Of a DNA stretch of 64,000 nt, positions 26,020 through 34,700 are shown in pieces. The translations under genes and the position numbers were made by a program. The notes below the pieces were generated by a model that searched no databases, was not told the DNA's origin, and saw nothing but the letters and a program-made list of their open reading frames with translations. Each line of letters starts with the position of its first letter. Positions within the stretch are counted from its first letter, which is position 1. The DNA lies in assembly GCF_016908195.1 (NCBI RefSeq), contig NZ_JAFBDK010000010.1, positions 51,631 through 115,630 of the forward strand. The letters are read 5' to 3'. The stretch is from Jeotgalibacillus terrae (GTDB taxonomy: Bacteria > Bacillota > Bacilli > Bacillales > Jeotgalibacillaceae).

Positions 26020-26523
26020 ATGAACAATTCTTTCATTTTGACATGGGATGAATTTGACGAGTGCCGGAATACGATCAAGCATATCCTGTGGATGTACCAT
26101 GATATGACCCGAATGTATGGCGGATTCGGGCACAACATTGACTTTGAACCAATTGATTATAAGCGATTCCTACTTACAGAAGTCGGTGAAGGCAGCATCT
26201 CTCTACAGGCAAAAGAGGCTGAGATCCTGAGACAGGGAGCACTTGTAGCGCTTGGCTGTGACGTCGTTAACCTGCTCGATGAAGCGCAGAGACGTTCTGA
26301 AGTGTACGAATTTATTAGCAGTGCGCTTGCAAGTCCTCTTTTACACGACAGGCCCTTTGATCAGGAAGTTCTCTCAGCGATGAAACAGGCTCTGGAAGAG
26401 GAGCCTGATAACGGATGGGAATCACTGACGTATGGAGCGGTGCTGGTGGTTAAGCTTGCAGAGGTGTATGACAACTATGTGCTCGGCTATTATCAGCAGC
26501 GGATGAATGAGATGAAACTGTAA
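26020..26523 (+). CDS. unrecognised cytoplasmic protein
   Basis: A 167-residue protein rich in aromatic and acidic residues, predicted helical, with no membrane segment. It opens MNNSFILTWDEFDECRNTIKHILWMYHDM and ends in KLAEVYDNYVLGYYQQRMNEMK. CGGAGG upstream supports the ATG at 26020 over a longer frame from 25939. I cannot assign a family. It is a single gene with a likely promoter TATAAT at 25983 and no operon partner. Confidence 0.6.
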   Translation: MNNSFILTWDEFDECRNTIKHILWMYHDMTRMYGGFGHNIDFEPIDYKRFLLTEVGEGSISLQAKEAEILRQGALVALGCDVVNLLDEAQRRSEVYEFISSALASPLLHDRPFDQEVLSAMKQALEEEPDNGWESLTYGAVLVVKLAEVYDNYVLGYYQQRMNEMKL

Positions 26524-26551
26524 AACAGGTAAACGACCATATTGAAGCGCA

Positions 26552-26589
26552 GGTTAAAGTGTCATGGATGGGCACTTTAACCCCCGTCC
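26552..26589. repeat. degenerate family-A palindrome (GGTTAAAGTG arms)
   Basis: Ten-bp arms GGTTAAAGTG (26552-26561) and its complement (26573-26582), followed by CCCGTCC. It lacks most of the GGGGACGGAG outer part on the left. It sits between convergent genes and may serve as a bidirectional terminator. Confidence 0.6.
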
Positions 26590-26606
26590 AGGCAGTGCAG
26601 TAGATA

Positions 26607-27275
26607 TCACTTAATCTGCCCATCCCGCATCTCCACTACACGATCCGCATAACGAAGCATTTCCTCATCGTGTGTCACCATCAGAACAGCTGTCCCGGTG
26701 TTTGTTGTCATGTCTTTTAACAGTTTCATGATGTCGTGTGACCGCTTCGAATCCAGTGAAGCGGTCGGTTCGTCAGCGAAGACGATTTTTGGCTGGTGGA
26801 TCAAGGCCCTTGCGATCGCGATCCGCTGTTTTTCGCCGCCTGACATGGTGTCAGGGTGTGCGTCTGGGCGGTGTTCCATTCCGACCCTGGTGAGTATGCG
26901 GCTGATCTCAGCAGGGGCTGTTTTTTTAGAAAGCTTTCTGCCTGAGGTTTTCAGCATGAGCTCCAGCTGTTCAGCGGCTGTCAGAAACGGAACAAGGTAC
27001 GATGACTGAAAGATAAAGCCGAATGATCCGGCGCGTAGTGCTCTTAAGGCTTCCTGATCGAGCGCAGTCAGGTCGCGACCGTCAAAAAGTACGCTGCCTG
27101 AAGTCGTGGACTGCAGGCCGGCTGCAATTGAAAGCAGTGTGCTTTTTCCGGATCCGGATACACCGGTTAATGCAGTCAGTTTGCCGCTTTCGATGGTCAG
27201 CGTCACGTCTTTTAACACCTGTTCCGACACTTCGCCTGCTGAAAATGATTTTTCGATCTGTTTTAATTCCATCAT
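26607..27275 (-). CDS. ABC transporter ATP-binding protein (MacB/LolD type)
   Basis: A 222-residue ATPase. Walker A is GVSGSGKSTLL, the Q-loop reads FIFQSSYLVPFLTA, the signature is MSGGEKQRIAIARAL and Walker B is IVFADEPTASLD. These are features of MacB/FtsE-like ATPases that serve FtsX-type permeases. GGAGAGGTG precedes two adjacent ATGs (27275, 27272). It follows the permease gene directly and is the last gene of an RR-HK-permease-ATPase cluster. It probably handles a lipophilic or antimicrobial compound sensed by the kinase. Confidence 0.85.
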   Translation of the reverse strand: MMELKQIEKSFSAGEVSEQVLKDVTLTIESGKLTALTGVSGSGKSTLLSIAAGLQSTTSGSVLFDGRDLTALDQEALRALRAGSFGFIFQSSYLVPFLTAAEQLELMLKTSGRKLSKKTAPAEISRILTRVGMEHRPDAHPDTMSGGEKQRIAIARALIHQPKIVFADEPTASLDSKRSHDIMKLLKDMTTNTGTAVLMVTHDEEMLRYADRVVEMRDGQIK

Positions 27276-27277
27276 CT

Positions 27278-28294
27278 TTACACCTCTCCCTGTCTGATCG
27301 CCTGCAGCGGCTCAATACGTTTAATCTGTATACCTGATAGTGTGGCGCCAAGAAACCCGACTAAAGTGAAGACAGCTGAGAGCTGAAAAGCTGTAACTGG
27401 TGCAAGCAGATAGGGCAGGTCACCCGGAGACACTGCATTCAGCAAAAAGCCTATAGAGAGTGATGCAGCGAGCGCGATCAGGGTGATAATGACGAGCTGC
27501 GTCCACATCATCCGGAACAGGTCCCGTGTCTTCACCCCGATTCCTTTTAAAATACCGTACAGCCCGATTTTCTGAACGTTCATCATATAAAAGAAGATCC
27601 CAAACAGCATCCCGCTGATTGCAATCAGGAACCAGACGATCATATTTAGCGATAGCTGTTCCGCGTTGTAGCTGGGAATCGTATTTAAAAATTCACTTTT
27701 AGAAAAGGCAGTCAGTCCGGATGCGCTGAGTTCATCACTACCAGGCACAAAGATCAGCTGGGAAGCTTTTGTGCGCGTCATCTGCTCAGCGTCGTCTGCT
27801 GATAAGAAGGCAGAGGGTGCATGGCTGAATTTTGCCTGCGGAACAAATCCTGCGACTGTAAATGTGGTGCCGGACTGTTCGTGTATCAGATGATCGCCGG
27901 TCTGATAGTCTTTTTTAAGGGATTCATCAAGTATGATATTGCCGTTTGATACGTGCTGATCTCCTGAATGAACAAAAGCCACACCCGTCTGCCGGTCTTC
28001 ATCATCAGTTAAAAAACCCATCTGAAGTGACATGGCATAGCCGCCATGTTCATCAATTACCTGATCACGCAGCCCGGGGTCGATCACGGACATAGAATAG
28101 GTTTCTTCTGCATCGCTGCTCATGAGAAACTGACCCTCAGGCATATTGCGGATCAGCGAGGCGTTATCCTCTGATAAGCCATTCGCAAGCCCTGAGATCA
28201 CAAAGGTCAGCAGGCTCACGAGAAAGACAATACTGCCCAGAATAAAAAACTTCAGTTTGTTTTTCTTCATTTCTTTCCATGCAAGGTTCATCAT
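27278..28294 (-). CDS. FtsX/MacB-family ABC transporter permease
   Basis: A 338-residue permease. One N-terminal membrane helix (about 15-40) is followed by a large extracytoplasmic domain of about 185 residues, then three C-terminal helices with the FtsX motif (NVQKIGLYGILKGIGVKTRDLFRMM). AGGAGG precedes two adjacent ATGs (28294, 28291). It would function as a homodimer with the adjacent ATPase. Confidence 0.82.
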   Translation of the reverse strand: MMNLAWKEMKKNKLKFFILGSIVFLVSLLTFVISGLANGLSEDNASLIRNMPEGQFLMSSDAEETYSMSVIDPGLRDQVIDEHGGYAMSLQMGFLTDDEDRQTGVAFVHSGDQHVSNGNIILDESLKKDYQTGDHLIHEQSGTTFTVAGFVPQAKFSHAPSAFLSADDAEQMTRTKASQLIFVPGSDELSASGLTAFSKSEFLNTIPSYNAEQLSLNMIVWFLIAISGMLFGIFFYMMNVQKIGLYGILKGIGVKTRDLFRMMWTQLVIITLIALAASLSIGFLLNAVSPGDLPYLLAPVTAFQLSAVFTLVGFLGATLSGIQIKRIEPLQAIRQGEV

Positions 28295-28372
28295 TTTTCC
28301 TCCTGTTGAACTGATAGGTCCAATCTTATAGAGGAAAGATGAACGGAGCATGAACAATGCGTAACAATTGCT

Positions 28373-29722
28373 CTACAGCCGTACTTTTACAGTCGTGCCC
28401 TGGCCCCTCGCACTTTCAATCCGCACAGTCCCGCCGTGCAGATCAATGATTTCTTTTACAATGGAGAGGCCGAGACCTGAACCCTTCTCTGACCGTGCTT
28501 CATCTGCTCTGTAAAAACGGTCGAACACTTGTGCAGCCTGCGTTTCAGTCATGCCAATCCCTTCATCTTTTATGATGATTTCCACATGACCCTGTCCTGC
28601 GCGGCAGGTCACTTCAATCAGACCGCCGTCATGACTGTATTTAATTGCATTTGTCAGCAGGTTTTCCCATACATTTTGCAGCAGCACACCATTTCCACGG
28701 ACTGTCGCATGCTCCAGGTCAGCCGCAACTGCCAGTCCTTTTTCATCAAATAAATACCGCAGCCGCTCAATGATCGCTGTTAGCTGCGTTCTGACTTTAA
28801 CTTTTTCACTTAAACTGTCCTCTTCGCTAAAAGAAGCAAGAATCAGGAGCTGCTTTGTCAGGCTTGAAATCTGTGCAGTTTCCTCCCGGATCATCCCATA
28901 ATAATTCTGACGTTCCGATTCAGTCGATGGTTCTTTTTCAAGCAGTGAAAGGGTACTCTGGATTCTATGAAGCGGCGACTGAATATCGTGTGATACATGA
29001 TGGACAAATTCCTCACGCTTTTGAATAGACCGGGCAATCTGCGTCCGCATCGCAGTGAATCGCTCAGCGAGACGGCCGATCTCATCACGACGTTTTACCT
29101 TCAGCGGCAGATCAAACGATTCACGCTCCATCTGCTCAGCCGCTTCTGTCAGCTGCACAATCGGCCGCGTTAAAAGCCTTGCCACAATCATCATCAAAAG
29201 AAAGCTCAGTAGAATAATACCGGCAGCAAGTCCTGCAAAAAGCCAATGCAGCTCCTGAAAGAGCAGTCCGATATCCGGCCGCATAAACAGCGCATAATCC
29301 GCCCCGTCAATTGTGACAGGAACGCCGACTGTATTGCGTAGCTCATTCGCAAAGAAACCCGTAATAAAAGCAGACCGCGGGAACTCGCTGATGCCGTGAT
29401 ACTGCTCTCCATTTAACACACTCGAAATAACGTCCTCACTGAGTGTCCGCTCCCGGTATTCACCGCCGTAAAATTCACTCCGGCCATTTCCGGTCAGGTA
29501 AAACTGATACCCGGCATCCCCGAGAAGGCTGAGTGTTTCAGCGGGTTGACCGGACCCGGACTCCAATTGCTCAGCTACTTCAATTAAAATCCCCATATTT
29601 TTATCATTATTCGCATCCTTCAGGTTCAGATCATAGTACACATTCATAACTAAAAATCCAATCAGGCTGCTGACCAGCATCGTGGTAAAAGTAAACCAGA
29701 TAAATTTAACATATAAATTCAT
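28373..29722 (-). CDS. sensor histidine kinase (HAMP, HisKA, HATPase)
   Basis: A 449-residue membrane kinase. The first membrane helix is at residues 8-28, an extracytoplasmic sensor of about 130 residues follows, then a second helix near 163-187 and a HAMP domain. The H-box is VHHVSHDIQSPLHRI; HATPase boxes are WENLLTNAIKYS, DEGIGM and GSGLGLSIV. It overlaps the response regulator stop as ATGA, so the pair is coupled. It probably senses an envelope signal and controls the adjacent ABC genes. Confidence 0.87.
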   Translation of the reverse strand: MNLYVKFIWFTFTTMLVSSLIGFLVMNVYYDLNLKDANNDKNMGILIEVAEQLESGSGQPAETLSLLGDAGYQFYLTGNGRSEFYGGEYRERTLSEDVISSVLNGEQYHGISEFPRSAFITGFFANELRNTVGVPVTIDGADYALFMRPDIGLLFQELHWLFAGLAAGIILLSFLLMMIVARLLTRPIVQLTEAAEQMERESFDLPLKVKRRDEIGRLAERFTAMRTQIARSIQKREEFVHHVSHDIQSPLHRIQSTLSLLEKEPSTESERQNYYGMIREETAQISSLTKQLLILASFSEEDSLSEKVKVRTQLTAIIERLRYLFDEKGLAVAADLEHATVRGNGVLLQNVWENLLTNAIKYSHDGGLIEVTCRAGQGHVEIIIKDEGIGMTETQAAQVFDRFYRADEARSEKGSGLGLSIVKEIIDLHGGTVRIESARGQGTTVKVRL

Positions 29723-30384
29723 TGCGTCACCTCAAGCTTGTATCCGACACTGCGCACAGTGACAATTTCAACCTCTGAATGTTGGAGCCTGCTGCGAAGC
29801 CTTTTAATATGTACATTCACTGTCTGTTCGTCTCCCTCATAATCAAATCCCCATACGCGCTCAATGATCTGATCGCGTGTAAAAGCCTGACCCGGCTGGG
29901 CAGCAAGCAGTGAGAGCAGTTCAAACTCCTTCAAAGGAATAATCAGTTTCTTACCGTCAATCCTGATATCGTAGCTTCTGCGATCAATGACTAAATCACC
30001 GGCCGTCAGCGTATCATCAGAACCGTGTACCCGCCGGAGTACTGCCTTCACTCTGAACAGCAGTTCCTTTGCTTCAAAAGGCTTCACAATATAATCATCG
30101 GAACCTGCAGAAAACCCTCTTTCCTTATCCTCAATATGATGCCGCGCCGTCAGTAGAATCACCGGAATCCCATACATCTCCCTGATCATCTTCGTCAGCT
30201 CAAACCCATCAATCCCCGGCATCATCACATCCACCACAGCCAGATCCACGCGTTCATTCTCAAGCCGTTTCAGTGCATCCTCGCCATTTGACGCCAAAAC
30301 TGTAAAATAACCCGCTTCGCGCAGCTCTCTGCCCGTAAAATCAAGCATTCGCTGATCATCATCTACTGCTAGAATGTGTATCAT
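29719..30384 (-). CDS. OmpR-family response regulator
   Basis: A 221-residue regulator. The receiver domain has the DD acidic pair (AVDDDQRM), the phospho-Asp in VVDVMMPG and Lys in VKPFEAKE. A C-terminal winged helix ends in EQTVNVHIKRLRSRL. The ATG at 30384 has GAGGTG 7 nt upstream; a GTG at 30393 would place it inside that site. It is the first gene of the four-gene minus-strand cluster ending at 26607. Confidence 0.88.
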   Translation of the reverse strand: MIHILAVDDDQRMLDFTGRELREAGYFTVLASNGEDALKRLENERVDLAVVDVMMPGIDGFELTKMIREMYGIPVILLTARHHIEDKERGFSAGSDDYIVKPFEAKELLFRVKAVLRRVHGSDDTLTAGDLVIDRRSYDIRIDGKKLIIPLKEFELLSLLAAQPGQAFTRDQIIERVWGFDYEGDEQTVNVHIKRLRSRLQHSEVEIVTVRSVGYKLEVTQ

Positions 30385-30528
30385 TGTCTTCACCTCTGTC
30401 AGGTTGTTTTGTGTATAGTTTACATGATTATAGGAGCAATAGTGTGACGAAGGTGTGTGTAAAAAATAATGGAGCTCAGTGTATAATAGTCACACGGATT
30501 GACTTCCATAAATGAGAGGATGTACCAC

Positions 30529-31302
30529 ATGAATAATCAGAGCAGTCAAAATAAACTTGCGTGGGAGCACCGTGCATATGAATTCTGGTGTAAAAAAGAC
30601 GGTACCCCGGAGAATAAGGCAAAAGAGATCATGAAAAATCCGGAAGCAGCCTTAAAGAAACACAAACCCTATTTTGATCGCATTGAGGGCATGAAAATCG
30701 CTAACATTTGCGGATCAAATGGCAGAAAAGCGGTTCCTCTTTCTATACTGGGTGCAGACGTTACTGTTTTCGATCTGTCAGAGGAAAATAGAAGGTATGC
30801 TTTGGAATTAGCTCATCATGCAGGCGTGACGATTCAGTACATAACAGGCGATATATATGATATTGATTTGAAAACATACAAAGATTCATTTGATCTGCTT
30901 TATTTGGAAGGAGGCATCCTTCATTACTTTGATGATATTGATCAGTTGATGACGATTCTTTTTTCCATGCTGAAAAGGGGCGGTCGCATGATTTTAAGCG
31001 ATTATCACCCTGTGAAAAGATGCATTGATGAAGACCTCCGTTATCATCCTGTGTATTTTGAACAGTCATTATGTAAGGGGGATATCGCCTATAAACAGTT
31101 CTTTGATAAGTCAGAGCAGCAGGGGTTTCCTGATGTATCTTTGAAATTTCACACCCTAAGTGAAATCATTAATTCAGTGGTAAAGACAGGGTTCACATTG
31201 GATCGTTTTGATGAACATCGCGGTTGGAAGGGTGAGAATATCCCTTGGGAATTTACGATTCTGGCGGGGAAGATAAGGAGTTCTAAATATGCAGCAGTCT
31301 AA
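30529..31302 (+). CDS. class I SAM-dependent methyltransferase
   Basis: A 257-residue methyltransferase with a Rossmann SAM-binding fold. Motif I is degenerate (IANICGSNGRKAVPLSILGADVTVFDLSEEN), motif II is DLLYLEGGILHYF, and RGGRMILSDYHPVK is the post-motif region. The ATG at 30529 follows GAGAGGA. TATAAT at 30482-30487 is a likely -10. Its substrate is not evident. It overlaps the next gene by 14 nt, so the two may be linked. Confidence 0.8.
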   Translation: MNNQSSQNKLAWEHRAYEFWCKKDGTPENKAKEIMKNPEAALKKHKPYFDRIEGMKIANICGSNGRKAVPLSILGADVTVFDLSEENRRYALELAHHAGVTIQYITGDIYDIDLKTYKDSFDLLYLEGGILHYFDDIDQLMTILFSMLKRGGRMILSDYHPVKRCIDEDLRYHPVYFEQSLCKGDIAYKQFFDKSEQQGFPDVSLKFHTLSEIINSVVKTGFTLDRFDEHRGWKGENIPWEFTILAGKIRSSKYAAV

Positions 31303-31867
31303 AGAAATGATTATCAGTCAGGAAAATAGCATTAAAAGCCAAAGCAAGCGCTATGCAATCAGAAATCATCAGGAGCTCATCGGCACAATTGAGGAAGACC
31401 TGACTAGTTCAAGAGATAGGGTCAATCTGCTGTTAAAAGGGATTAGTCTGTTCTCAGTGACAAGTATGCACTTAAAGATCCTTAATCAGCAGGACCAGCG
31501 TATTGGTATGTTAAAAAAGAACAAAGGATTCAGCAGCATATATGAATTTATTTCGGCGGATCAATCAGTTTATATCATTGAGGCAAAAGCAAATTTCAAG
31601 CAGCGTAAGCCCTCTATTACGGTATCAAGTCAAAGCCGGGAGCTGTTCAGAGGATCAGCTGGATTTTATGTAACATGGTTTGAGTTTACTGGTGAGACAG
31701 GGAAAAGAATACTGACAGTTGAGAAGACTGCAGCTCCTTTCAGCTTAAAAGAATTGATTATCGCACCTGATGTGTACCGTGCAATTCCTGCTGATCAGGA
31801 AGCGATCGACCCAGCGTTGATTGCTGCATTAGTGCTTGTCATAGACATCCATTTTCACGAGCGTTAA
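31289..31867 (+). CDS. Tubby/LURP-one-like protein of unknown function
   Basis: A 192-residue protein rich in beta-strand-like stretches. Segments such as YAIRNHQELIGTIEED, SMHLKILNQQDQRIGMLKKNKG and GFYVTWFEFTG recall the tubby C-terminal/LURP-one (scramblase-like) fold seen in Bacillales YxjI-type proteins. That is a weak, pattern-level call. AAGGAG precedes the ATG, which lies inside the end of the methyltransferase gene, so it is probably co-translated. Confidence 0.5.
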   Translation: MQQSKEMIISQENSIKSQSKRYAIRNHQELIGTIEEDLTSSRDRVNLLLKGISLFSVTSMHLKILNQQDQRIGMLKKNKGFSSIYEFISADQSVYIIEAKANFKQRKPSITVSSQSRELFRGSAGFYVTWFEFTGETGKRILTVEKTAAPFSLKELIIAPDVYRAIPADQEAIDPALIAALVLVIDIHFHER

Positions 31868-31877
31868 TCTGTTCAGT

Positions 31878-31914
31878 GAAAAAAAGGCAGCTCCACCAAT
31901 TAGCCGGAGCTGCC
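31878..31914 (-). terminator. terminator between convergent genes
   Basis: A 9-bp stem (31886-31894 with 31906-31914) has seven T on its minus-strand downstream side. It serves the methyltransferase gene at 31931. Confidence 0.75.
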
Positions 31915-31930
31915 ATGTATCAAACAGAGT

Positions 31931-32557
31931 TTATCCAGTTACCACCATCACACCACCACAATGAGAAACCTTGTGAAACTCAATAGCGCATTTCCCTTCG
32001 AGTGAAGCCTTCAGCTCATCAAAAACAAAATAAAATTCATCCTCATCCCAATGTTCAAGATTATCTTTGCGACATGTCTCAAGCTGGTCTCTTGTTTCAA
32101 AAGAAACATCTCCAATGAGCAGCTGGCCGCCTGTTTTCAAATGAGATAACAGTTCACGGATAAAATTTACTTTTTCTTCATCATTCAGATGATGCAGCGT
32201 GTAAGTGCTGACAATAAAATCGTACTTTTTATCCTTAAGGACAGGCGGGATTCCGTTTGTAATATCCCACTCCATCAGGTTCGCAGCAGGCATCTTCACC
32301 TGTGAGATTGATATCATTTGAGAAGAAAAATCGACTCCATCAATCAAATGTCCATTTTCATACAGCTTATTCGTCAAGACACCTGTACCAAATCCGATAT
32401 CAAGCACGTCAGTATTTTTCTTATGCATCACTGCGTTAAAAATCGTATTCAATATTTCTTTGTAGCCGGCAAAAGGATATAGATCGTTTTCCTCACTCAC
32501 CTTTACCGTCTGATCATAATCATTTGCCCATAAATTAAATCCTTTATTATTTAACAA
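31931..32557 (-). CDS. class I SAM-dependent methyltransferase
   Basis: A 208-residue methyltransferase of the Methyltransf_11/25 type. Motif I is VLDIGFGTGVLTNKLYENG; FDFIVSTYTLHHL-like (YDFIVSTYTLHHLND) and GGQLLIGDVSFETRD follow. The TTG at 32557 is chosen because AGGGGGAG lies 5 nt before it; a longer frame to an ATG at 32593 has no ribosome binding site and would bury this one. The substrate is unknown; the YDQTVKVSEEN opening resembles putative AdoMet methyltransferases of the YrrT/YqeM sort. Confidence 0.8.
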   Translation of the reverse strand: MLNNKGFNLWANDYDQTVKVSEENDLYPFAGYKEILNTIFNAVMHKKNTDVLDIGFGTGVLTNKLYENGHLIDGVDFSSQMISISQVKMPAANLMEWDITNGIPPVLKDKKYDFIVSTYTLHHLNDEEKVNFIRELLSHLKTGGQLLIGDVSFETRDQLETCRKDNLEHWDEDEFYFVFDELKASLEGKCAIEFHKVSHCGGVMVVTG

Positions 32558-32721
32558 GAATGCTCCCCCTGTATGTTTCAGTCTGACGGGCATTCATATA
32601 GAACTGCCCGTTTTAAAGCCCGATAACCTCAATGTTTTTGGCGTTTTTCATGTGTAACCACACCTTCCAGTTATTTGTATTGATTGTAACGCTTTTTAAG
32701 TGTTTTTGCATCATAAACAGT

Positions 32722-32740
32722 GGGGACGGAGGTTAAAGTG
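32722..32740 (+). repeat. family-A half element
   Basis: GGGGACGGAGGTTAAAGTG, one arm only of the GGGGACGGAG palindrome family; the mirror arm is absent. Its GGAGG and terminal GTG are spaced like a ribosome binding site and start codon for the small frame at 32738. Confidence 0.75.
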
Positions 32741-32875
32741 CACACCCTAAAAAAACAAGCTTACTCAGCACTCGTCTCTCTCCCGGGGAAGATCTCAACC
32801 GCTGTGTTTCTTCAGTTTACATTGGTTATAGCATCGCTTGGCATTATTTTCAGAATACTGGGCCTTAGAAAATAA
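32738..32875 (+). CDS. possible small membrane protein (45 aa)
   Basis: GTG-initiated frame of 45 codons with GGAGG 5 nt upstream, supplied by a repeat half element. A basic N-terminus (HTLKKQAYSALVSLPGK) leads into one hydrophobic stretch (AVFLQFTLVIASLGIIF) and a basic end. The layout suits a small single-pass membrane protein, but there is no homology evidence. Confidence 0.3.
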   Translation: MHTLKKQAYSALVSLPGKISTAVFLQFTLVIASLGIIFRILGLRK

Positions 32876-32899
32876 AGCGGTAAGGGGAGGCTGGCTCCA

Positions 32900-32983
32900 G
32901 TGAGTGCGTTAGTAGTCAGCGGACGATTTCTTATCCTGTTCTTTGTGATCTTGTTTGGATATGCTGCTTCTTTTGGGGAGTGA
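32900..32983 (+). CDS. possible very small membrane peptide (27 aa)
   Basis: GTG-initiated frame of 27 codons, 25 nt after the previous small frame, with GGGGAGG 10 nt upstream. The peptide is almost wholly hydrophobic from RFLILFFVILFGYAA. Too short for a firm coding call. The rest of 32558-33075 shows a divergent upstream region and no other feature. Confidence 0.25.
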   Translation: MSALVVSGRFLILFFVILFGYAASFGE

Positions 32984-33075
32984 CAGGTTCAACGAAAATA
33001 GTACGATGTTCACCTTTTTATTTAGAGGTATGCTAAAGTGAAATTAAAAAGTTCCTATAAAGAAGGTGCTTGATC

Positions 33076-34662
33076 GTGAACCTGGAATTGATCGCGTATA
33101 TTACGCTGGCATGCACGTCAGGGGTGCTGAATTTATTTTTGAGTCTGTATGTTTTTTTCAAGCGTCATCAGTATACGAGCATTGCATATATTTTTGTGGT
33201 TTATACGCTGTTGATCAGTATTTACTGTTTTGGTACTGCATTTGGTCTGATGTCTGAGAACCTGGCAGAAATTAAGTTCTGGACAGTGATCCTTTATATA
33301 GGCATGCCTTTTTCAGCCCCTGTAGGACTGCTGTTCATTATGCAGTATTTAGGGATAAATGCATTGAGAATGAGATACCTCATGCTTCTGGTGATTCCTT
33401 TAGTAACACTGTTAATGGTGGCGACGAATGACTTCCATCATTTATATTACCGCGTATATGAAGTAGACCCCGTGCTTGGTGCGCCATACGTTCAGCAGGA
33501 GGTTGGGGTCTGGTATCTGGTTCACGGGATTGTGACGTTTTCTAGTATGTTTGTCGCTTTATATTTATTACTTTCTCATTGGGGGGATACAGACAGAGAA
33601 TATCGTCCGCAGCTTGTTGCACTAATATTTGGACAGTTGATTCCGATTGTATCTGCTTTTGTATACCTGATTGGCCTTACACCGCCTGGCATAGATCCTG
33701 TGCCTCTTGTATTATGGATTTCTTCTATTCTATATCTGTGGTCGATTGGATCTTCACGCCTTTTCAGAATCATGCCTATCGCAAAAACAACGATTTTTAA
33801 CAGCATCAATGATGGAGTCATCGTATTGGATGCTTCCCGCAGGCTGATCGAATACAACCAGGCCTCTGAAAACATGTTTCCGAAGTTGTCAAAAGCGATG
33901 TTTGGACGGGATTTTAATTATGTGTGGAAGCAGGTATCCGGAAAAGATTTTCCATTCCAATCCATGGAAGCCGCAGCTCAGCAGGAATTGCAGCTGTCAG
34001 GAGAAGACGGTCCCATACACACCTACCAGGTACGATCCACACCGATTCATCATGGCTTTCATTATAAGGGTCAGTTGATCATCTTTACAGATATCACCGA
34101 AGTCAAAAGGCTTCAGCTTCAGCTTGAGCATCACGCATACCATGATGAGTTGACTCAAATTTATAATCGGCGTGCGTTTTTCCAAAAGTGTGAGCAATAT
34201 TTTTCACAGGCCATGGAAAACAAACTTCCACTGACAGTGATCCTGCTGGATATTGATCATTTCAAAAAAGTGAATGATACGTATGGACATGCTGTTGGCG
34301 ATGACGTGCTCAAGCATATGGTAAAAGTGTGTCAGGAGATTCTTGGTCCGGATGTATTATTCGGACGGTATGGTGGAGAAGAGTTTGTCATCGCACTGAG
34401 AGAGACTGACCTGAAAGCAGGGGAACAACTGGCAGACCGCCTGCGGGTGCATGTTGAAAAAAACCCTTTTCCGATGGAAGAAGGCTTACTTCCTGTTACC
34501 CTAAGCCTTGGCGTTTCATGTGTATTACATGAGCCTGATGAAACATTATTTCAGCTTTTGAATCAGGCGGATAAGGCTTTATATGAGGCGAAGCGCAAGG
34601 GGCGTAACAGAGTCTCTGTTTTTGATCAGAAACACCACCCTTTAAAAGCAGGAAATAGATAA
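33076..34662 (+). CDS. diguanylate cyclase with 7TM sensor, PAS and GGDEF domains
   Basis: A 528-residue enzyme that makes cyclic di-GMP from two GTP. About seven membrane helices (residues 1-225, histidine-kinase N-terminal 7TM type) precede a PAS domain (about 235-345) and a GGDEF domain with the active-site GRYGGEEF near residue 433. The RxxD inhibitory motif five residues upstream is missing (PDVLFG), so product inhibition may be absent. GTG at 33076 is chosen because GAAGGTG is at proper distance; the TTG 6 nt earlier is too close. Confidence 0.87.
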   Translation: MNLELIAYITLACTSGVLNLFLSLYVFFKRHQYTSIAYIFVVYTLLISIYCFGTAFGLMSENLAEIKFWTVILYIGMPFSAPVGLLFIMQYLGINALRMRYLMLLVIPLVTLLMVATNDFHHLYYRVYEVDPVLGAPYVQQEVGVWYLVHGIVTFSSMFVALYLLLSHWGDTDREYRPQLVALIFGQLIPIVSAFVYLIGLTPPGIDPVPLVLWISSILYLWSIGSSRLFRIMPIAKTTIFNSINDGVIVLDASRRLIEYNQASENMFPKLSKAMFGRDFNYVWKQVSGKDFPFQSMEAAAQQELQLSGEDGPIHTYQVRSTPIHHGFHYKGQLIIFTDITEVKRLQLQLEHHAYHDELTQIYNRRAFFQKCEQYFSQAMENKLPLTVILLDIDHFKKVNDTYGHAVGDDVLKHMVKVCQEILGPDVLFGRYGGEEFVIALRETDLKAGEQLADRLRVHVEKNPFPMEEGLLPVTLSLGVSCVLHEPDETLFQLLNQADKALYEAKRKGRNRVSVFDQKHHPLKAGNR

Positions 34663-34700
34663 AAACTGTGTGTTTCACGTGGAACAAAGGAGGTGAAAAG

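Noticed and set aside
32634..32737. 34-codon plus frame ending in the family-A half element
   Set aside because: No ribosome binding site, a Cys/Phe-rich composition typical of AT-rich noncoding DNA, and it lies in the upstream region of a divergent gene.
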